DNA of 64,000 bases, from contig JADJQZ010000001.1 in assembly GCA_016712465.1 (NCBI GenBank), forward strand, positions 6,324,001-6,388,000, given 5' to 3'. Origin of the DNA: Candidatus Obscuribacter sp. (GTDB lineage Bacteria > Cyanobacteriota > Vampirovibrionia > Obscuribacterales > Obscuribacteraceae). Under the pieces are notes generated by a model that saw nothing but the letters and a program-made list of their open reading frames with translations, had not been told where the DNA came from and did no database searches. The stretch's first letter is position 1. Each line of letters opens with the position of its first letter. Of the stretch, positions 43,581 through 51,542 are shown one piece after another. Position numbers and translations under genes: made by a program.

Positions 43581-43982
43581 ATGTCAGCATACCAGCTCGT
43601 CTCCGCCCTAATCAAAGCAGCCCTTGGCGCTATCGCGGTTGGTCTGTGTGTTTTGGCCCTGAAAATGCCCATTTCCGGAGCCTTAATTTTCACTTTTGTG
43701 GCAGCCGCTCTCTGCAGCTTCGAAATTCGCCCGGCGGGCGCCATCGGCATTGCCGAAAGTGTCAGACTGTCTCTCTTCGCCGGCGCCATGGCCTTGATCA
43801 TGACCCCTTCATTCTACCTATTCAACCTGGCCGAATTCGAGGCGGCGACCATGGCCTTCTATGTCTCACAACTGACCGTGGCCGTTCTAGCAATGCGCTG
43901 CGTCACGCTGTACCAACCACCAAAATCTAAAGCCGGAGCGACAACCATAGCCGCTGGCGAACAGACAACCGAAGAGAACTAG
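43581..43982 (+). CDS. small four-helix membrane protein, unknown
   Basis: 133 residues with four hydrophobic segments (~6-28, ~32-47, ~60-80, ~92-112) and a Lys/Thr-rich C-terminal tail. No family recognised. ATG 43581 has AGAGA upstream. It lies in the forward stretch between the 332-residue unknown protein and the Trp-rich repeat protein. Confidence 0.65.
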   Translation: MSAYQLVSALIKAALGAIAVGLCVLALKMPISGALIFTFVAAALCSFEIRPAGAIGIAESVRLSLFAGAMALIMTPSFYLFNLAEFEAATMAFYVSQLTVAVLAMRCVTLYQPPKSKAGATTIAAGEQTTEEN

Positions 43983-44105
43983 ACAAATCCGGACTCTCTG
44001 CCTTCGTCACCTGAGGTGTGGCTCTGGCAGCCAATAATCTGCTGGTCCTTCGCAGCTCAATATCCGGAATACGGAATTGCACTTTTGACCAGCTTCCTCA
44101 TCCTT

Positions 44106-44152
44106 GCCGGCATCGGCTTTAGCGGGAAAGGCAATGCCTTTCCCGAGCCGGC
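44106..44152 (+). terminator. long nested hairpin upstream of the Trp-rich gene
   Basis: GGGAAAGGC/GCCTTTCCC (44124-44132 with 44136-44144) is nested in GCCGGC/GCCGGC (44106-44111 with 44147-44152). No T-run follows; it ends 30 bases before the next ATG. It could be a terminator, an attenuator or an mRNA-stabilising element. Confidence 0.55.
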
Positions 44153-44182
44153 AGGATGCACCAATAAAACAGAGACTTGCAC

Positions 44183-45163
44183 ATGAATGAAAGAGAAAAT
44201 AAGAACCCGCCGAAAGGCTGGCTTCTCAAACTGGCAGAGCTTTTTACCAAGGGCATACTGGGCGGCCTCATGCTTTTCTACTTGCTCTGGGAAAATACAA
44301 CTTTGCCATTGCAGAAGAAGACCTACGAGAAATGGAACATTCTGATCGGACTTGGTCAGTTGACCACGATCTGTTCGATGATCTGGTTCGGCATCAAGCT
44401 CTTCCCGACCTATAGCCTTTGGGCCGTACCAGCTGCAGTTCTAATCGGTATTTTGACCTACAGCCATGGTTTTCCAATGCTCTATCTGGTGGTGCTAAGT
44501 CCTGCCTATCGTTTCCTGAGATGGGCATTAAGGCGCTTGCAACCGCTTCTGCGCAGGGCCTTCAAAGAGAGCTGGCGCTTCTTTAAGCGGCTCTACTCAC
44601 GCTTAAGCCGGTTCGTGAACTGGCTTTCTCCTTATGCAAAGCGTTTCTGGAACTGGCTGGCCGACTGCCTAAAGCGTTTCTGGAGCTGGCTGGATGCAGT
44701 TCTGCGTCAGTTATGGAACTGGTTAGCGCCGCATGTTAAGCGCTTCTGCACCTGGTTTACAGGCTGGTTTGAGGGAGTCTGGAGCCGGGTGAAGATTTGT
44801 CTGCACCGATTTTGGAAACTCCTCACCGGCTGGTTAGGTCGTTTCTGGAATTGGCTGGAGCCAAAACTCAACAAGTGTTTGCACTGGCTAAGCAGAAGAG
44901 TAGCGCTCATCTTAGCCCGGTTGAGAGTGAAATTGTCTTCTCTCTGGAGCTGGATTGAGCATCTAGCCTACCCCCTGTGGGTTTGGATGGAGACTCGATG
45001 CAAGCACCTGATCATGCGACTGACTGTTGTTGCTTCGCAAGTCATGGTCAAACTCGGGGCATGGCTTCGTGCTCTGGCCGATACCACAAGCAAGTGGGCG
45101 GTGGAAACATGGCAAAGCCTGAGCGTTGTTCTCGAGCGGCTGAAAAGTCCGGGGAAGCGCTAA
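44183..45163 (+). CDS. membrane protein with Trp-rich 11-residue amphipathic repeats
   Basis: 326 residues from ATG 44183 (a TTG six bases earlier is possible). Three hydrophobic helices (~21-37, ~47-65, ~72-100) are followed by at least ten tandem 11-residue units. These are of the form K-R-F-W-N-W-L-A-D-C-L, K-R-F-W-S-W-L-D-A-V-L, R-Q-L-W-N-W-L-A-P-H-V and so on (~155-275). Trp sits at unit positions 4 and 6 and Arg/Lys at 1 and 2. An 11-residue period gives a slightly wound amphipathic helix, as in apolipoproteins, synuclein and perilipins that coat membranes. The protein is strongly basic. I know no family. A membrane-lying or membrane-perturbing helix is inferred. Confidence 0.75.
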   Translation: MNERENKNPPKGWLLKLAELFTKGILGGLMLFYLLWENTTLPLQKKTYEKWNILIGLGQLTTICSMIWFGIKLFPTYSLWAVPAAVLIGILTYSHGFPMLYLVVLSPAYRFLRWALRRLQPLLRRAFKESWRFFKRLYSRLSRFVNWLSPYAKRFWNWLADCLKRFWSWLDAVLRQLWNWLAPHVKRFCTWFTGWFEGVWSRVKICLHRFWKLLTGWLGRFWNWLEPKLNKCLHWLSRRVALILARLRVKLSSLWSWIEHLAYPLWVWMETRCKHLIMRLTVVASQVMVKLGAWLRALADTTSKWAVETWQSLSVVLERLKSPGKR

Positions 45164-45584
45164 ACGCAGCCATTACATAAGACCGACCGGGCTAGAAAGC
45201 CATAGACTGGTTTTCCTGTAGAGCCCAAGTGAGAGCTCGTGTGTTGATAGAATCCTGGCAATAGATTGTCAACGCCGGGCTCTCACCCATTTTCTGCAAC
45301 AATTCACACCGGCAACAAAGCGATGATCTAATTATCTAACTGCCGGCACTCAGCCATTCTGACTGGCAGAGGATAACTCCAATAGGGTCGATAAAAATCA
45401 AAGCGACAGCAGGTGCTTTTTGGTGCGAGCAACCAGGGAAACAACTAAAATCGGCTCACAGACACGGGGTATTTTTCCAAAGCCAATTCTACTAGTTTTT
45501 ATCGTATCTTTTCGGCAAAAGAGAGAGTGCAGAAGCAACTTGAGGGAAAGCCATCCCTGGCAAAACCCTCCAGAAAATTCACCA
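45164..45584. other. gap; terminator and no gene
   Basis: 421 bases between convergent genes. Apart from the terminator at 45229-45290 I see nothing supported. A forward frame across 45420-45809 is antisense to the small reverse gene. Confidence 0.45.
45229..45290 (+). terminator. terminator of the Trp-rich gene
   Basis: GTGAGAGC (45229-45236) pairs with GCTCTCAC (45279-45286), then CCATTTTC. The loop contains a further GTTGA/TCAAC pairing. Confidence 0.65.
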
Positions 45585-45776
45585 TTACCACGCTGTACCT
45601 GTGCGATAAACAGTCATGAAGGGTCTGTCTTTCCAAAGCTCCCGCAGCAGCTTCTTCTTCCCCCACCGAAAAGCGGAAGAAAGCGGTCGTCTTCCGGCCT
45701 CCGACGACCTCCACCTGGTGAGAAATGCGTCGAGCAGAGTAAGATCATCAGGGGCGAAGACCTGAAAGACTCTCAT
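45585..45776 (-). CDS. small basic protein, unknown (last gene of the reverse run)
   Basis: 63 residues. GGAG lies five bases before ATG 45776. It starts M-R-V-F-Q-V-F-A-P-D-D-L and is rich in Arg, Trp and Leu. 39 bases after the preceding gene on the same strand. No family recognised; existence rests on the ribosome site and operon position. Confidence 0.4.
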   Translation of the reverse strand: MRVFQVFAPDDLTLLDAFLTRWRSSEAGRRPLSSAFRWGKKKLLRELWKDRPFMTVYRTGTAW

Positions 45777-45815
45777 AGAAACTCCTTCTTCCGCCAGCTT
45801 CCGAACTAAATTGGT

Positions 45816-46184
45816 CTAGCCAAGCCCCCAGTTAACGATGTTTTGCGCCCAAGATGGAACAGCTATAGACTGCCAGGTACCTTCCTGAAGCGCGTACCAG
45901 TAGGCCTGCACCACCTCACCATGCACGCTCGCCTGCACTTCCTCGATGACGACATGGTCGTAATAGTTGCCTTCGCTCAAATCTGACAAAACGGCCTCAT
46001 GCGCATAGGCAAACTCCGGATACCACCCAACTGCGCGAGTCTCGCTCGTGTTCTTAACAAGGGTGACCACAAAGATGGTCAGTGGCTTGCCCCTCGACAA
46101 AGTCAAAAGTCCGGCTGCCAAAAGAGTGAACACAACCAGGCAGGCAGTCAAAAAACTCATGATCAGATAAGCGGGAATAGTCAT
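45816..46184 (-). CDS. small single-pass membrane protein, unknown
   Basis: 122 residues from ATG 46184 (MTIPAYL); an ATG four codons earlier at 46196 is possible. One N-terminal hydrophobic helix (~4-30), then T-I-F-V-V-T-L-V-K-N-T-S-E-T and a soluble alpha/beta tail with many aromatic residues (H-G-E-V-V-Q-A-Y-W-Y-A). Probably anchored with the C-terminal domain facing one side of the inner membrane. Part of the reverse run that starts at 55708. Confidence 0.6.
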   Translation of the reverse strand: MTIPAYLIMSFLTACLVVFTLLAAGLLTLSRGKPLTIFVVTLVKNTSETRAVGWYPEFAYAHEAVLSDLSEGNYYDHVVIEEVQASVHGEVVQAYWYALQEGTWQSIAVPSWAQNIVNWGLG

Positions 46185-46219
46185 TAGCGGCACCACCCTT
46201 ATCGATGCTATACCTTAAA

Positions 46220-46297
46220 CCTCGGCTCCCAGTCCAGCAGAAGCCGAGGATGTTTTTGAACTGCTCCCTGGAGCAAAAGCGCCTTCCAGAAGGCGCT
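46220..46297 (-). terminator. cluster of hairpins after the 172-residue gene
   Basis: On the reverse strand: AGCGCCTTC-TG-GAAGGCGCT followed by TTTG (46297-46275), then TGCTCCAGGGAGCA (46275-46262), then CCTCGGCT...AGCCGAGG (46249-46220). The first is a good intrinsic terminator. The second carries an AGGGA like other gaps in this run. Read-through to the last two small genes would therefore be reduced. Confidence 0.75.
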
Positions 46298-46317
46298 AGT
46301 GGCTCAAGGAGCCAGAT

Positions 46318-46836
46318 TCAGAAAGACCTTTGCGGTTCGCCTTCCGTCAGCCTGGTAACCAGGTTGTACCGCCTGATGCGCAAAGCTCCAGAAAGGCTAT
46401 CGAGAAGCCCGGCGGAACCGATGAAAAGATTGAGCAGGTTGACGAGCTGGGTCACCGACTCGATGCCCTCCGGAAGCTTGCCCATTAGCAGATGATAGGC
46501 CATACCGGGATCGCAGCTAGCCATCTGCGCTTCGATGGCAATAAGCCAGTCGGAGGGTCCGAAATCGGCCGCCACGATGAAGAGGCCGCGATCTTTGATG
46601 GTCGGCTCGTCATAACGCAAGCTCGGCTGCACGACCGGACCACTCTGAGCGGGACTGAGCAACCGGATGATGTCGGGGCGAGAGGCGATCAGGCTGCAGA
46701 AGTAGCCGTCGGACATGCGACTGCCATGCACCTGACGGAAGCCGCCATCAGGTTTCTGCACATGCAAGAGCGAGACTCTGCCGGCATAATCGCAGGCATG
46801 GGCGGAAACGTCGACATTGCTGGAGGGGAAGTTCAT
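46318..46836 (-). CDS. unknown protein, 172 residues
   Basis: Start ATG 46836 with a weak AGG. No signal peptide or clear membrane helix. The middle has G-L-F-I-V-A-A-D-F-G-P-S-D-W-L-I-A-I-E and the C-terminal third a Leu-rich helix (V-T-Q-L-V-N-L-L-N-L-F-I-G-S-A-G-L-L). No family recognised. The gene lies 75 bases downstream of the 122-residue gene in the reverse run; an AGGGA-loop hairpin sits in that gap. Confidence 0.6.
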   Translation of the reverse strand: MNFPSSNVDVSAHACDYAGRVSLLHVQKPDGGFRQVHGSRMSDGYFCSLIASRPDIIRLLSPAQSGPVVQPSLRYDEPTIKDRGLFIVAADFGPSDWLIAIEAQMASCDPGMAYHLLMGKLPEGIESVTQLVNLLNLFIGSAGLLDSLSGALRIRRYNLVTRLTEGEPQRSF

Positions 46837-46882
46837 ACTTTGACCTGTTTTCGTTTCTGGAGTTGATTCTCTGGGCTTCAGC

Positions 46883-46916
46883 CCTAAAAGACGTCCCTGT
46901 CCGCACCGCTTTTAGG
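46883..46916 (-). promoter_or_regulatory. AGGGA-loop hairpin element, copy at 46.9 kb
   Basis: Reverse strand GAC-AGGGAC-GTC (46901-46890), 11 bases after the stop at 46912. A longer stem CCTAAAAG/CTTTTAGG (46916-46909 with 46890-46883) overlaps it and can form an alternative structure. ACAGGGACGU differs from the CsrA consensus core ACARGGAUGU at one position. CsrA binding is a hypothesis only. Confidence 0.5.
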
Positions 46917-47280
46917 ACGCGGTTCTGTCCTCAACGGCAACACTTAATCCGTCATAGAGGTGCTCCGTAATGATTCGCAGGACGTTCTCCTGAACGTCCT
47001 CCCAGTCGAAGGCCCTGGCGATCTCGATGACAAACTCGTAAGTCTTCAAAGTCACCTTAACGATGCCGTTGAGCCTGACAAGATAGCCAATCACGTTACA
47101 AACATCGGCGGAGACGGGCACTTGCTCCTTGCCGCTTTCAACTGCCTCGTAATCCTTCAGGTAGTAAATGCGCTCCCCAGTACAAAGCGCGCTGGTGAGA
47201 CGCTGAGAAACGGCAAAGCAGCGCACCTGCGGGGAACCATCGGCGTCTGCAAAAATTCGAATGCGGTTTAACTCGCACAT
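46912..47280 (-). CDS. unknown protein, 122 residues
   Basis: Start ATG 47280 with GGAG seven bases upstream. Compact, soluble-looking sequence: N-terminal beta segment (L-N-R-I-R-I-F-A-D-A-D-G-S), I-Y-Y-L-K-D-Y, then I-V-K-V-T-L-K-T-Y-E-F-V-I-E-I-A and a helical end. No recognised family. It follows the 47333-47695 gene by 52 bases. Its 3' end overlaps the stem of an AGGGA hairpin. Confidence 0.65.
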   Translation of the reverse strand: MCELNRIRIFADADGSPQVRCFAVSQRLTSALCTGERIYYLKDYEAVESGKEQVPVSADVCNVIGYLVRLNGIVKVTLKTYEFVIEIARAFDWEDVQENVLRIITEHLYDGLSVAVEDRTAS

Positions 47281-47332
47281 GTTCTAGCTCCTATTGCGGT
47301 GGGTTAATGATGGGCAGCTTGTGACGGATAGT

Positions 47333-47695
47333 TCAAGCGGCCAACTTGCCGGACTCGCGGACCTGGTAAAGCCATATTCCATCGACTCCGGCCCGGGTAC
47401 TTAGACGAGTCTGAACATCTCCACGGCCTTGAAGCATGCTGAGTACATCTACGACCGCAGCAGTAGGCAGACGCTGTCCGCAGATGTAATAGCCAAACCG
47501 ACTCGACAACCCCTGCTCTACTTGAGAGAGAGTCAAGGCTGCGCCTTCTGCCTCCTCGCGCAGGACAATCAGCACCTTCTCTTCCAGGCTGAGGCCGGTT
47601 CCCGTCATTTCGTTGAAGATTGCCTGCCAGACGAGAATATAGTCAGCAAAGAACTTGCAGACCGCTACTTTCAAGGAGTCTTTGTCTGAATTCAT
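47333..47695 (-). CDS. unknown protein, winged-helix-like, 120 residues
   Basis: Start ATG 47695, GGAG seven bases upstream; the 15 codons further upstream are discarded. The sequence is helical at the N-terminus. It then has L-S-L-E-E-K-V-L-I-V-L-R-E-E, L-S-Q-V-E-Q-G-L and a beta-hairpin-like end (G-V-D-G-I-W-L-Y-Q-V), compatible with a winged helix-turn-helix. A regulatory or DNA-binding role is possible but not shown. Member of the reverse run. Confidence 0.6.
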   Translation of the reverse strand: MNSDKDSLKVAVCKFFADYILVWQAIFNEMTGTGLSLEEKVLIVLREEAEGAALTLSQVEQGLSSRFGYYICGQRLPTAAVVDVLSMLQGRGDVQTRLSTRAGVDGIWLYQVRESGKLAA

Positions 47696-47740
47696 GGATT
47701 TCTCCGAGAGATTGCTGAAAGAAATGAATCCTTTCCTCAA

Positions 47741-47766
47741 GACATCCCTGTCCTCCTCAAACTCCC
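47741..47766 (-). promoter_or_regulatory. AGGGA-loop hairpin element, copy at 47.7 kb
   Basis: Reverse strand GAC-AGGGAT-GTC at 47752-47741, preceded by GGGAGTTTGAGGAG. It begins 7 bases after the stop at 47774 and 46 bases before the next start. ACAGGGAUGU matches the SELEX core for CsrA (ACARGGAUGU) exactly, and a second GGA lies 14 bases upstream. The same arrangement recurs at 48497 and 51693. Confidence 0.6.
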
Positions 47767-47773
47767 TTACCGC

Positions 47774-47992
47774 TCACGGGGCAGGTTTCTTCAGTACATC
47801 CACTTTGTAGCTGATCCAGCAAGTCTCATCACGGCACTTGTAGCCGCGACCGCCCTGACTGTCATTGTCGAAATGCACCCAGGGTTCGCCGTACTTGGCG
47901 CAGATGCCGTTGTTCCAGACCTTCTTTTCCGCGTTGCGGGCAAAGACCGCTCCGCTCACGAGAAGAAGAATAGCGATTACCAGTGTGAACAT
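47774..47992 (-). CDS. small exported or membrane-anchored protein, unknown
   Basis: 72 residues from ATG 47992. A hydrophobic N-terminus (F-T-L-V-I-A-I-L-L-L-V-S-G-A-V-F-A, ~2-18, ending A-R) acts as signal peptide or anchor. The short mature part has three Cys (C-A-K, K-C-R, T-C-W) with G-E-P-W-V-H-F-D-N-D-S, so a disulphide-stabilised periplasmic peptide is plausible. The longer frame to 48265 overlaps the neighbouring gene and is rejected. Function unknown. Confidence 0.6.
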   Translation of the reverse strand: MFTLVIAILLLVSGAVFARNAEKKVWNNGICAKYGEPWVHFDNDSQGGRGYKCRDETCWISYKVDVLKKPAP

Positions 47993-48104
47993 GCTATTGC
48001 TCCAGATTGAATTGGTTAGTACACCCAGAAGGCGGCGGCAAAGAAGAGCGGAGATAGTGTCGGCACTAGCACCGCCAGCGACTCTTAACCGCGGGTGATG
48101 GTGA

Positions 48105-48398
48105 TCAGGTAGAGGTAGTCCACCACACTTTATCTGAAGGCAAGTGCTTGTACGTGACAGTGCTGGCGGCGAGAATTTCTCTCGATTGCTGGGTGAGCAC
48201 CGTGTTGAGGACCCAACGTTCAGCCGACATATTCGTGCCTTCAGAAGTTGCGGACACTTTTGCATGTTGAAGACTTCTAATGTCTTCGCTCATTTCATGT
48301 CCTACATAGAGCCAATTTCTGGCACGCACGGCCTGCAGGACAACAGCCGAACCATCAACCATGGCAGCGAGGTTTGTTGCCGCATCTTCGGTAAGCAT
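48105..48398 (-). CDS. small protein, unknown; possible 3' frameshift
   Basis: 97 residues from ATG 48398, with GGGTGA upstream. Composition is protein-like (D-A-A-T-N-L-A-A-M-V-D-G-S-A-V-V-L-Q-A-V). The end W-W-T-T-S-T looks abrupt. Around 48117-48125 (GTGTGGTGG) a frame change would give V-D-Y-L-Y-L-I-T-I-T-R-G and a stop, a more natural beta-strand ending. It lies in the reverse run between kup and the small exported protein. Confidence 0.5.
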   Translation of the reverse strand: MLTEDAATNLAAMVDGSAVVLQAVRARNWLYVGHEMSEDIRSLQHAKVSATSEGTNMSAERWVLNTVLTQQSREILAASTVTYKHLPSDKVWWTTST

Positions 48399-48496
48399 GG
48401 ATAATCACCCTTCTAGCAGTTGACAATTTCCGGGCCATTTGAAAGATTCCCCGGCAGGGTGCATGACCTTGCCTAGGGAGTTTCAGTTGCAGAAAA

Positions 48497-48524
48497 GACC
48501 TCCCTGTCACCGTAGAAAACTCCC
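48497..48524 (-). promoter_or_regulatory. AGGGA-loop hairpin element, copy at 48.5 kb
   Basis: Reverse strand GAC-AGGGAG-GTC at 48508-48497, followed by TTTTC and preceded by GGGAGTTTTCTACGGT. It starts 18 bases after the kup stop. Same two-GGA layout as the copies at 47741 and 51693. The TTTT tract would also fit a weak terminator. Confidence 0.55.
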
Positions 48525-48542
48525 TTCAGCTTGCGACGGTCA

Positions 48543-50477
48543 TCAAATCTCCAGATAGATGCCGCGCTCCTCCACATGCTCTCGCGGCAGGCGGAAGAAG
48601 TCGGTGGTGCGGGCGGCAAACTTCTTCATCAGAATGAAGGCCGTCCAGCACAGTCCGTTTAGAGCAGAGCCTGACTTCCTACGCTTGAGAGTCTCATGGG
48701 CGATGAACAGATGCAGATCATGCTCCAGGCCATGAGGCACTATGCCTGTGCGAGCCAGAGCCCTGAATTCCGCACAGATGGCGGCATGCACATGAGGCGT
48801 TTGCATGAACCCGACATTAAAGACGAGCCGGTAGAAACCCTTTCCCAGAATCTCCAGGTCCAGCCGCTTGGCACCAGTTACCACAGGCACCCGAGCGGTT
48901 TTCACTGAGAATAGCACCACGTGCTCGTGCAGGCTCTTGTTGTGCCCAATGTGGCGCTGCAGGAGGGGGCCGATGTCGTGTTCCACCTTTGTCAGCCAGG
49001 CAGCCAGACCGGGTACGCGTACTACGTTCTGTGCATCGATCTGCTCCAGGAAGGTTTGAGTCGGCGTGGAGAGCTTGGTTAGCTCTGCACGCACCGCCAT
49101 GGTGCCCTTACGCCAGGCAACCATCAGGAAAGTCAACAAGGCCGCGATAGACAGCGGCAGCCAGCCACCCTCGGCAACCTTTGCCGAATTGGAAAGGAAG
49201 AAGCCCAGGTCAATAGTGCCGAAGAAGGCAACGGTAAGCCCGCCGCATAGCCAGGGACAGCCCCACTTGGAAGACATCAACTTGGCCAGCAAGAGCGTGG
49301 TGATAAGCATCGTGCCTGAAACAGCCACACCATATGCAGCCCCCAGCGCTTCCGAGCTGCGAAAACTGAGCACCACCACGATTGTACCCAGACCGAGCAG
49401 CCAGTTCATGGCCGGTACATAGATCTGACCGAACTCCTGACTGGAGGTCTGGGTGACGAGCATCTTCGGCAGAAGGTCGAACTGGATCGACTGGCGCGTT
49501 AACGAGAACACACCGCTGATCAGAGCCTGAGAGGCAATGATCGTAGCAAGAGCAGCCAGCGCAATCAGCGGCACAAGAGCCCATTCAGGAGCGGCCTTGT
49601 AGAAGGGATTGTCTGCAGCACTGGGATCTTGCATGATTACAGCGGCCTGGCCGAAATAGCTGAGCAGAAGGCCGGGCAGCACCACCTGGAAGAACGCCCG
49701 CCGAATAGCCCCGACACCAACGTGGCCCATATCGGCATACATAGCCTCGCCACCCGTCACAGCCAGAAATACCGTTCCAAAGACAACCAGAGCAGTGCCC
49801 GGGTTGTGAACCAGAACTTCATAGGCATAGATCGGATTGAGAGCCAGAAGCACACCAGGCTGACCGATAATGCGGTAGATACCGATCAAGCCGATGACCG
49901 CAAACCAGGCCACCATGATTGGGCCGAAGGCACCGCCGATGCGGCCCGATCCGAAACGCTGAGCCAGAAAGAGGAGAAGCAACAGTGTGATGGCAGCCGG
50001 CAAAACGAGATGCGCAAACTGCGGAGCCAGTACCTCGATGCCTTCCATGGCGGCCAGTACGGAAATCGCCGGTGTGATCACGCCGTCACCGAACAACAGC
50101 GCCGCTCCCACAATGCCCAAAAGAGTCACCAGACCCATACCGCAAAGGCGCAAGCTTTCGTGACCGCCGTTGGCGATCAAACTGGTGAGCGCGAGAATTC
50201 CTCCTTCTCCCTCGTTGTCGGCCCTCAAAACCAGAAGGCAGTACTTGACCGCCACCACAATCAAGATGACCCAGGTGATCAGGCTGACGATGCCCAGGGC
50301 ATCCTGGGGGGAAGGAGAGGCATGACCCAGCGACTTCATAGTCAGCTGCAGCGCATAGAGCGGGCTGGTGCCGATGTCACCGTACACGAGCCCGAGAGCC
50401 ACCAGCGTCAGGGCGTGCCTGGAACGCGGCAAGTGCTGCTTAGAATCGGAGAGGTGAGAGCTTTCGAAGCCGGACAT
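48543..50477 (-). CDS. kup: KUP-family potassium uptake transporter
   Basis: 644 residues, start ATG 50477 with GAGG six bases upstream. Family signature L-V-Y-G-D-I-G-T-S-P-L-Y-A-L (~32-45), F-G-D-G-V-I-T-P-A-I-S-V-L-A-A (~124-138), twelve predicted membrane helices to ~470 and a C-terminal cytoplasmic domain. Kup is a proton-coupled, low-affinity K+ importer of the inner membrane. It follows the BacA-like gene by 42 bases, so the two are probably one transcript. Linkage to an FtsH-like protease and a BacA-like transporter suggests ion or envelope stress handling (inference). Confidence 0.95.
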   Translation of the reverse strand: MSGFESSHLSDSKQHLPRSRHALTLVALGLVYGDIGTSPLYALQLTMKSLGHASPSPQDALGIVSLITWVILIVVAVKYCLLVLRADNEGEGGILALTSLIANGGHESLRLCGMGLVTLLGIVGAALLFGDGVITPAISVLAAMEGIEVLAPQFAHLVLPAAITLLLLLFLAQRFGSGRIGGAFGPIMVAWFAVIGLIGIYRIIGQPGVLLALNPIYAYEVLVHNPGTALVVFGTVFLAVTGGEAMYADMGHVGVGAIRRAFFQVVLPGLLLSYFGQAAVIMQDPSAADNPFYKAAPEWALVPLIALAALATIIASQALISGVFSLTRQSIQFDLLPKMLVTQTSSQEFGQIYVPAMNWLLGLGTIVVVLSFRSSEALGAAYGVAVSGTMLITTLLLAKLMSSKWGCPWLCGGLTVAFFGTIDLGFFLSNSAKVAEGGWLPLSIAALLTFLMVAWRKGTMAVRAELTKLSTPTQTFLEQIDAQNVVRVPGLAAWLTKVEHDIGPLLQRHIGHNKSLHEHVVLFSVKTARVPVVTGAKRLDLEILGKGFYRLVFNVGFMQTPHVHAAICAEFRALARTGIVPHGLEHDLHLFIAHETLKRRKSGSALNGLCWTAFILMKKFAARTTDFFRLPREHVEERGIYLEI

Positions 50478-50519
50478 TTTAGACCTCGGTAGATGTCAGA
50501 TATACGGGCAGAACAGGAC

Positions 50520-51542
50520 TTACTGGAGCGTCGAGGTAGACAGCCGCTCTTCCATGACCTCAAGCAAGGCGCCCAGGCGATTGGTGATAGCGGCAAAGGA
50601 ACTCAGGCCGCTGAACTGAGCAATGAGCACGGTGGCACCATTGAAGACAGTACTGAAAGCCATTACGGCCTGGGTAATGGTGCCGAAAGGAATCTCTCCG
50701 GCGAAGTAACTGGGAGCTACAATCACCACCGGAATAATTCCCACAAGCGGGTTGAAGACGCCGGTAAAGGCTTGAATCTTGGCATTCAGCTTGAGGATAT
50801 CCATTAAGGTGCTGATCACCCCGCCAAGATTGCTCTTCACAGCACTGGCCAACGACTCCGGGACAGTCTCCCTACCGGAGAGAACCGTGCGAGCAGCAGT
50901 CAATCCGGCACGCAAGTCTGCTTCTCTTTTCATCAAGGAAAAGCTGTGTTCCACCAGGTTCTTACCAATTGCCGAAACAATCAGAAGACCGAGAGTGGAA
51001 TACACCATCACCGTCACTGACAGGGATGGAGATATGACCCAGAGCACGGTGACGAAGGTGAGCACATTTACCGTAGCGTCAACAATAGCCATGAAGAGCC
51101 CGACGGAGGAATTGCAGAAGGATTCCACGTCCTGTGTCATCCGCTGTTCCGGGTTGTCGATATCCGGGTTTTCGTTTACACCATAGAACACCTCATGGTT
51201 AAGGTAATGATCGAAGAGGTATGCCGTGAGCCAGTTTCGCCAGATCAGGGCCAACCGGGTTCGGAAGAAGGCATAGAACACTCCGATAGGAGCCGCAACC
51301 AGAATTGCGGCCACGGAGCCAAACAAATAGAAGTAGAAGTCAGGCAGCGCGCGGGCTTCCACGGCGGTCATGAAATGCCCGGCAGTTTGATTGACGAAGA
51401 CGGCTACTGAAGCATTGACAGCAAGCAGCGCAAAAATAGCCCCTAAATGAGCAAGGGCCGTATTGCGGCTAGCAGAAAGCCAAAAGGGCTTGCCGACTTT
51501 GAGCAGCCTCCGCCATGGCAAAAGAGCGAAAAGACCTTTCAT
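50520..51542 (-). CDS. SbmA/BacA-like membrane transporter without ATPase domain
   Basis: 340 residues from ATG 51542, chosen because GGAG lies six bases upstream. The sequence is a clear paralogue of the membrane half of the ABC transporter at 1373. It shares a W-R-x-W-L-T-x-x-L segment and D-I-D-N-P-E-Q-R-M-T-Q-D-V-E-S-F-C-N-S-S-V-G-L (~118-140). The gene ends after the sixth-helix region and has no Walker or signature motifs. SbmA and BacA likewise lack an ATPase domain and import peptides using the proton gradient, so that mechanism is the natural guess. The alternative is a half-transporter borrowing an ATPase. It sits between the FtsH-like gene and kup. Confidence 0.82.
   Translation of the reverse strand: MKGLFALLPWRRLLKVGKPFWLSASRNTALAHLGAIFALLAVNASVAVFVNQTAGHFMTAVEARALPDFYFYLFGSVAAILVAAPIGVFYAFFRTRLALIWRNWLTAYLFDHYLNHEVFYGVNENPDIDNPEQRMTQDVESFCNSSVGLFMAIVDATVNVLTFVTVLWVISPSLSVTVMVYSTLGLLIVSAIGKNLVEHSFSLMKREADLRAGLTAARTVLSGRETVPESLASAVKSNLGGVISTLMDILKLNAKIQAFTGVFNPLVGIIPVVIVAPSYFAGEIPFGTITQAVMAFSTVFNGATVLIAQFSGLSSFAAITNRLGALLEVMEERLSTSTLQ

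Noticed and set aside
49629..50492. Forward frame of 287 codons
   Set aside because: Antisense to kup, Gln/His/Arg-rich composition typical of a shadow.
51016..51030. Further GACAGGGATG sequence on the forward strand
   Set aside because: Lies inside the BacA-like coding sequence on the opposite strand and cannot form the matching hairpin.
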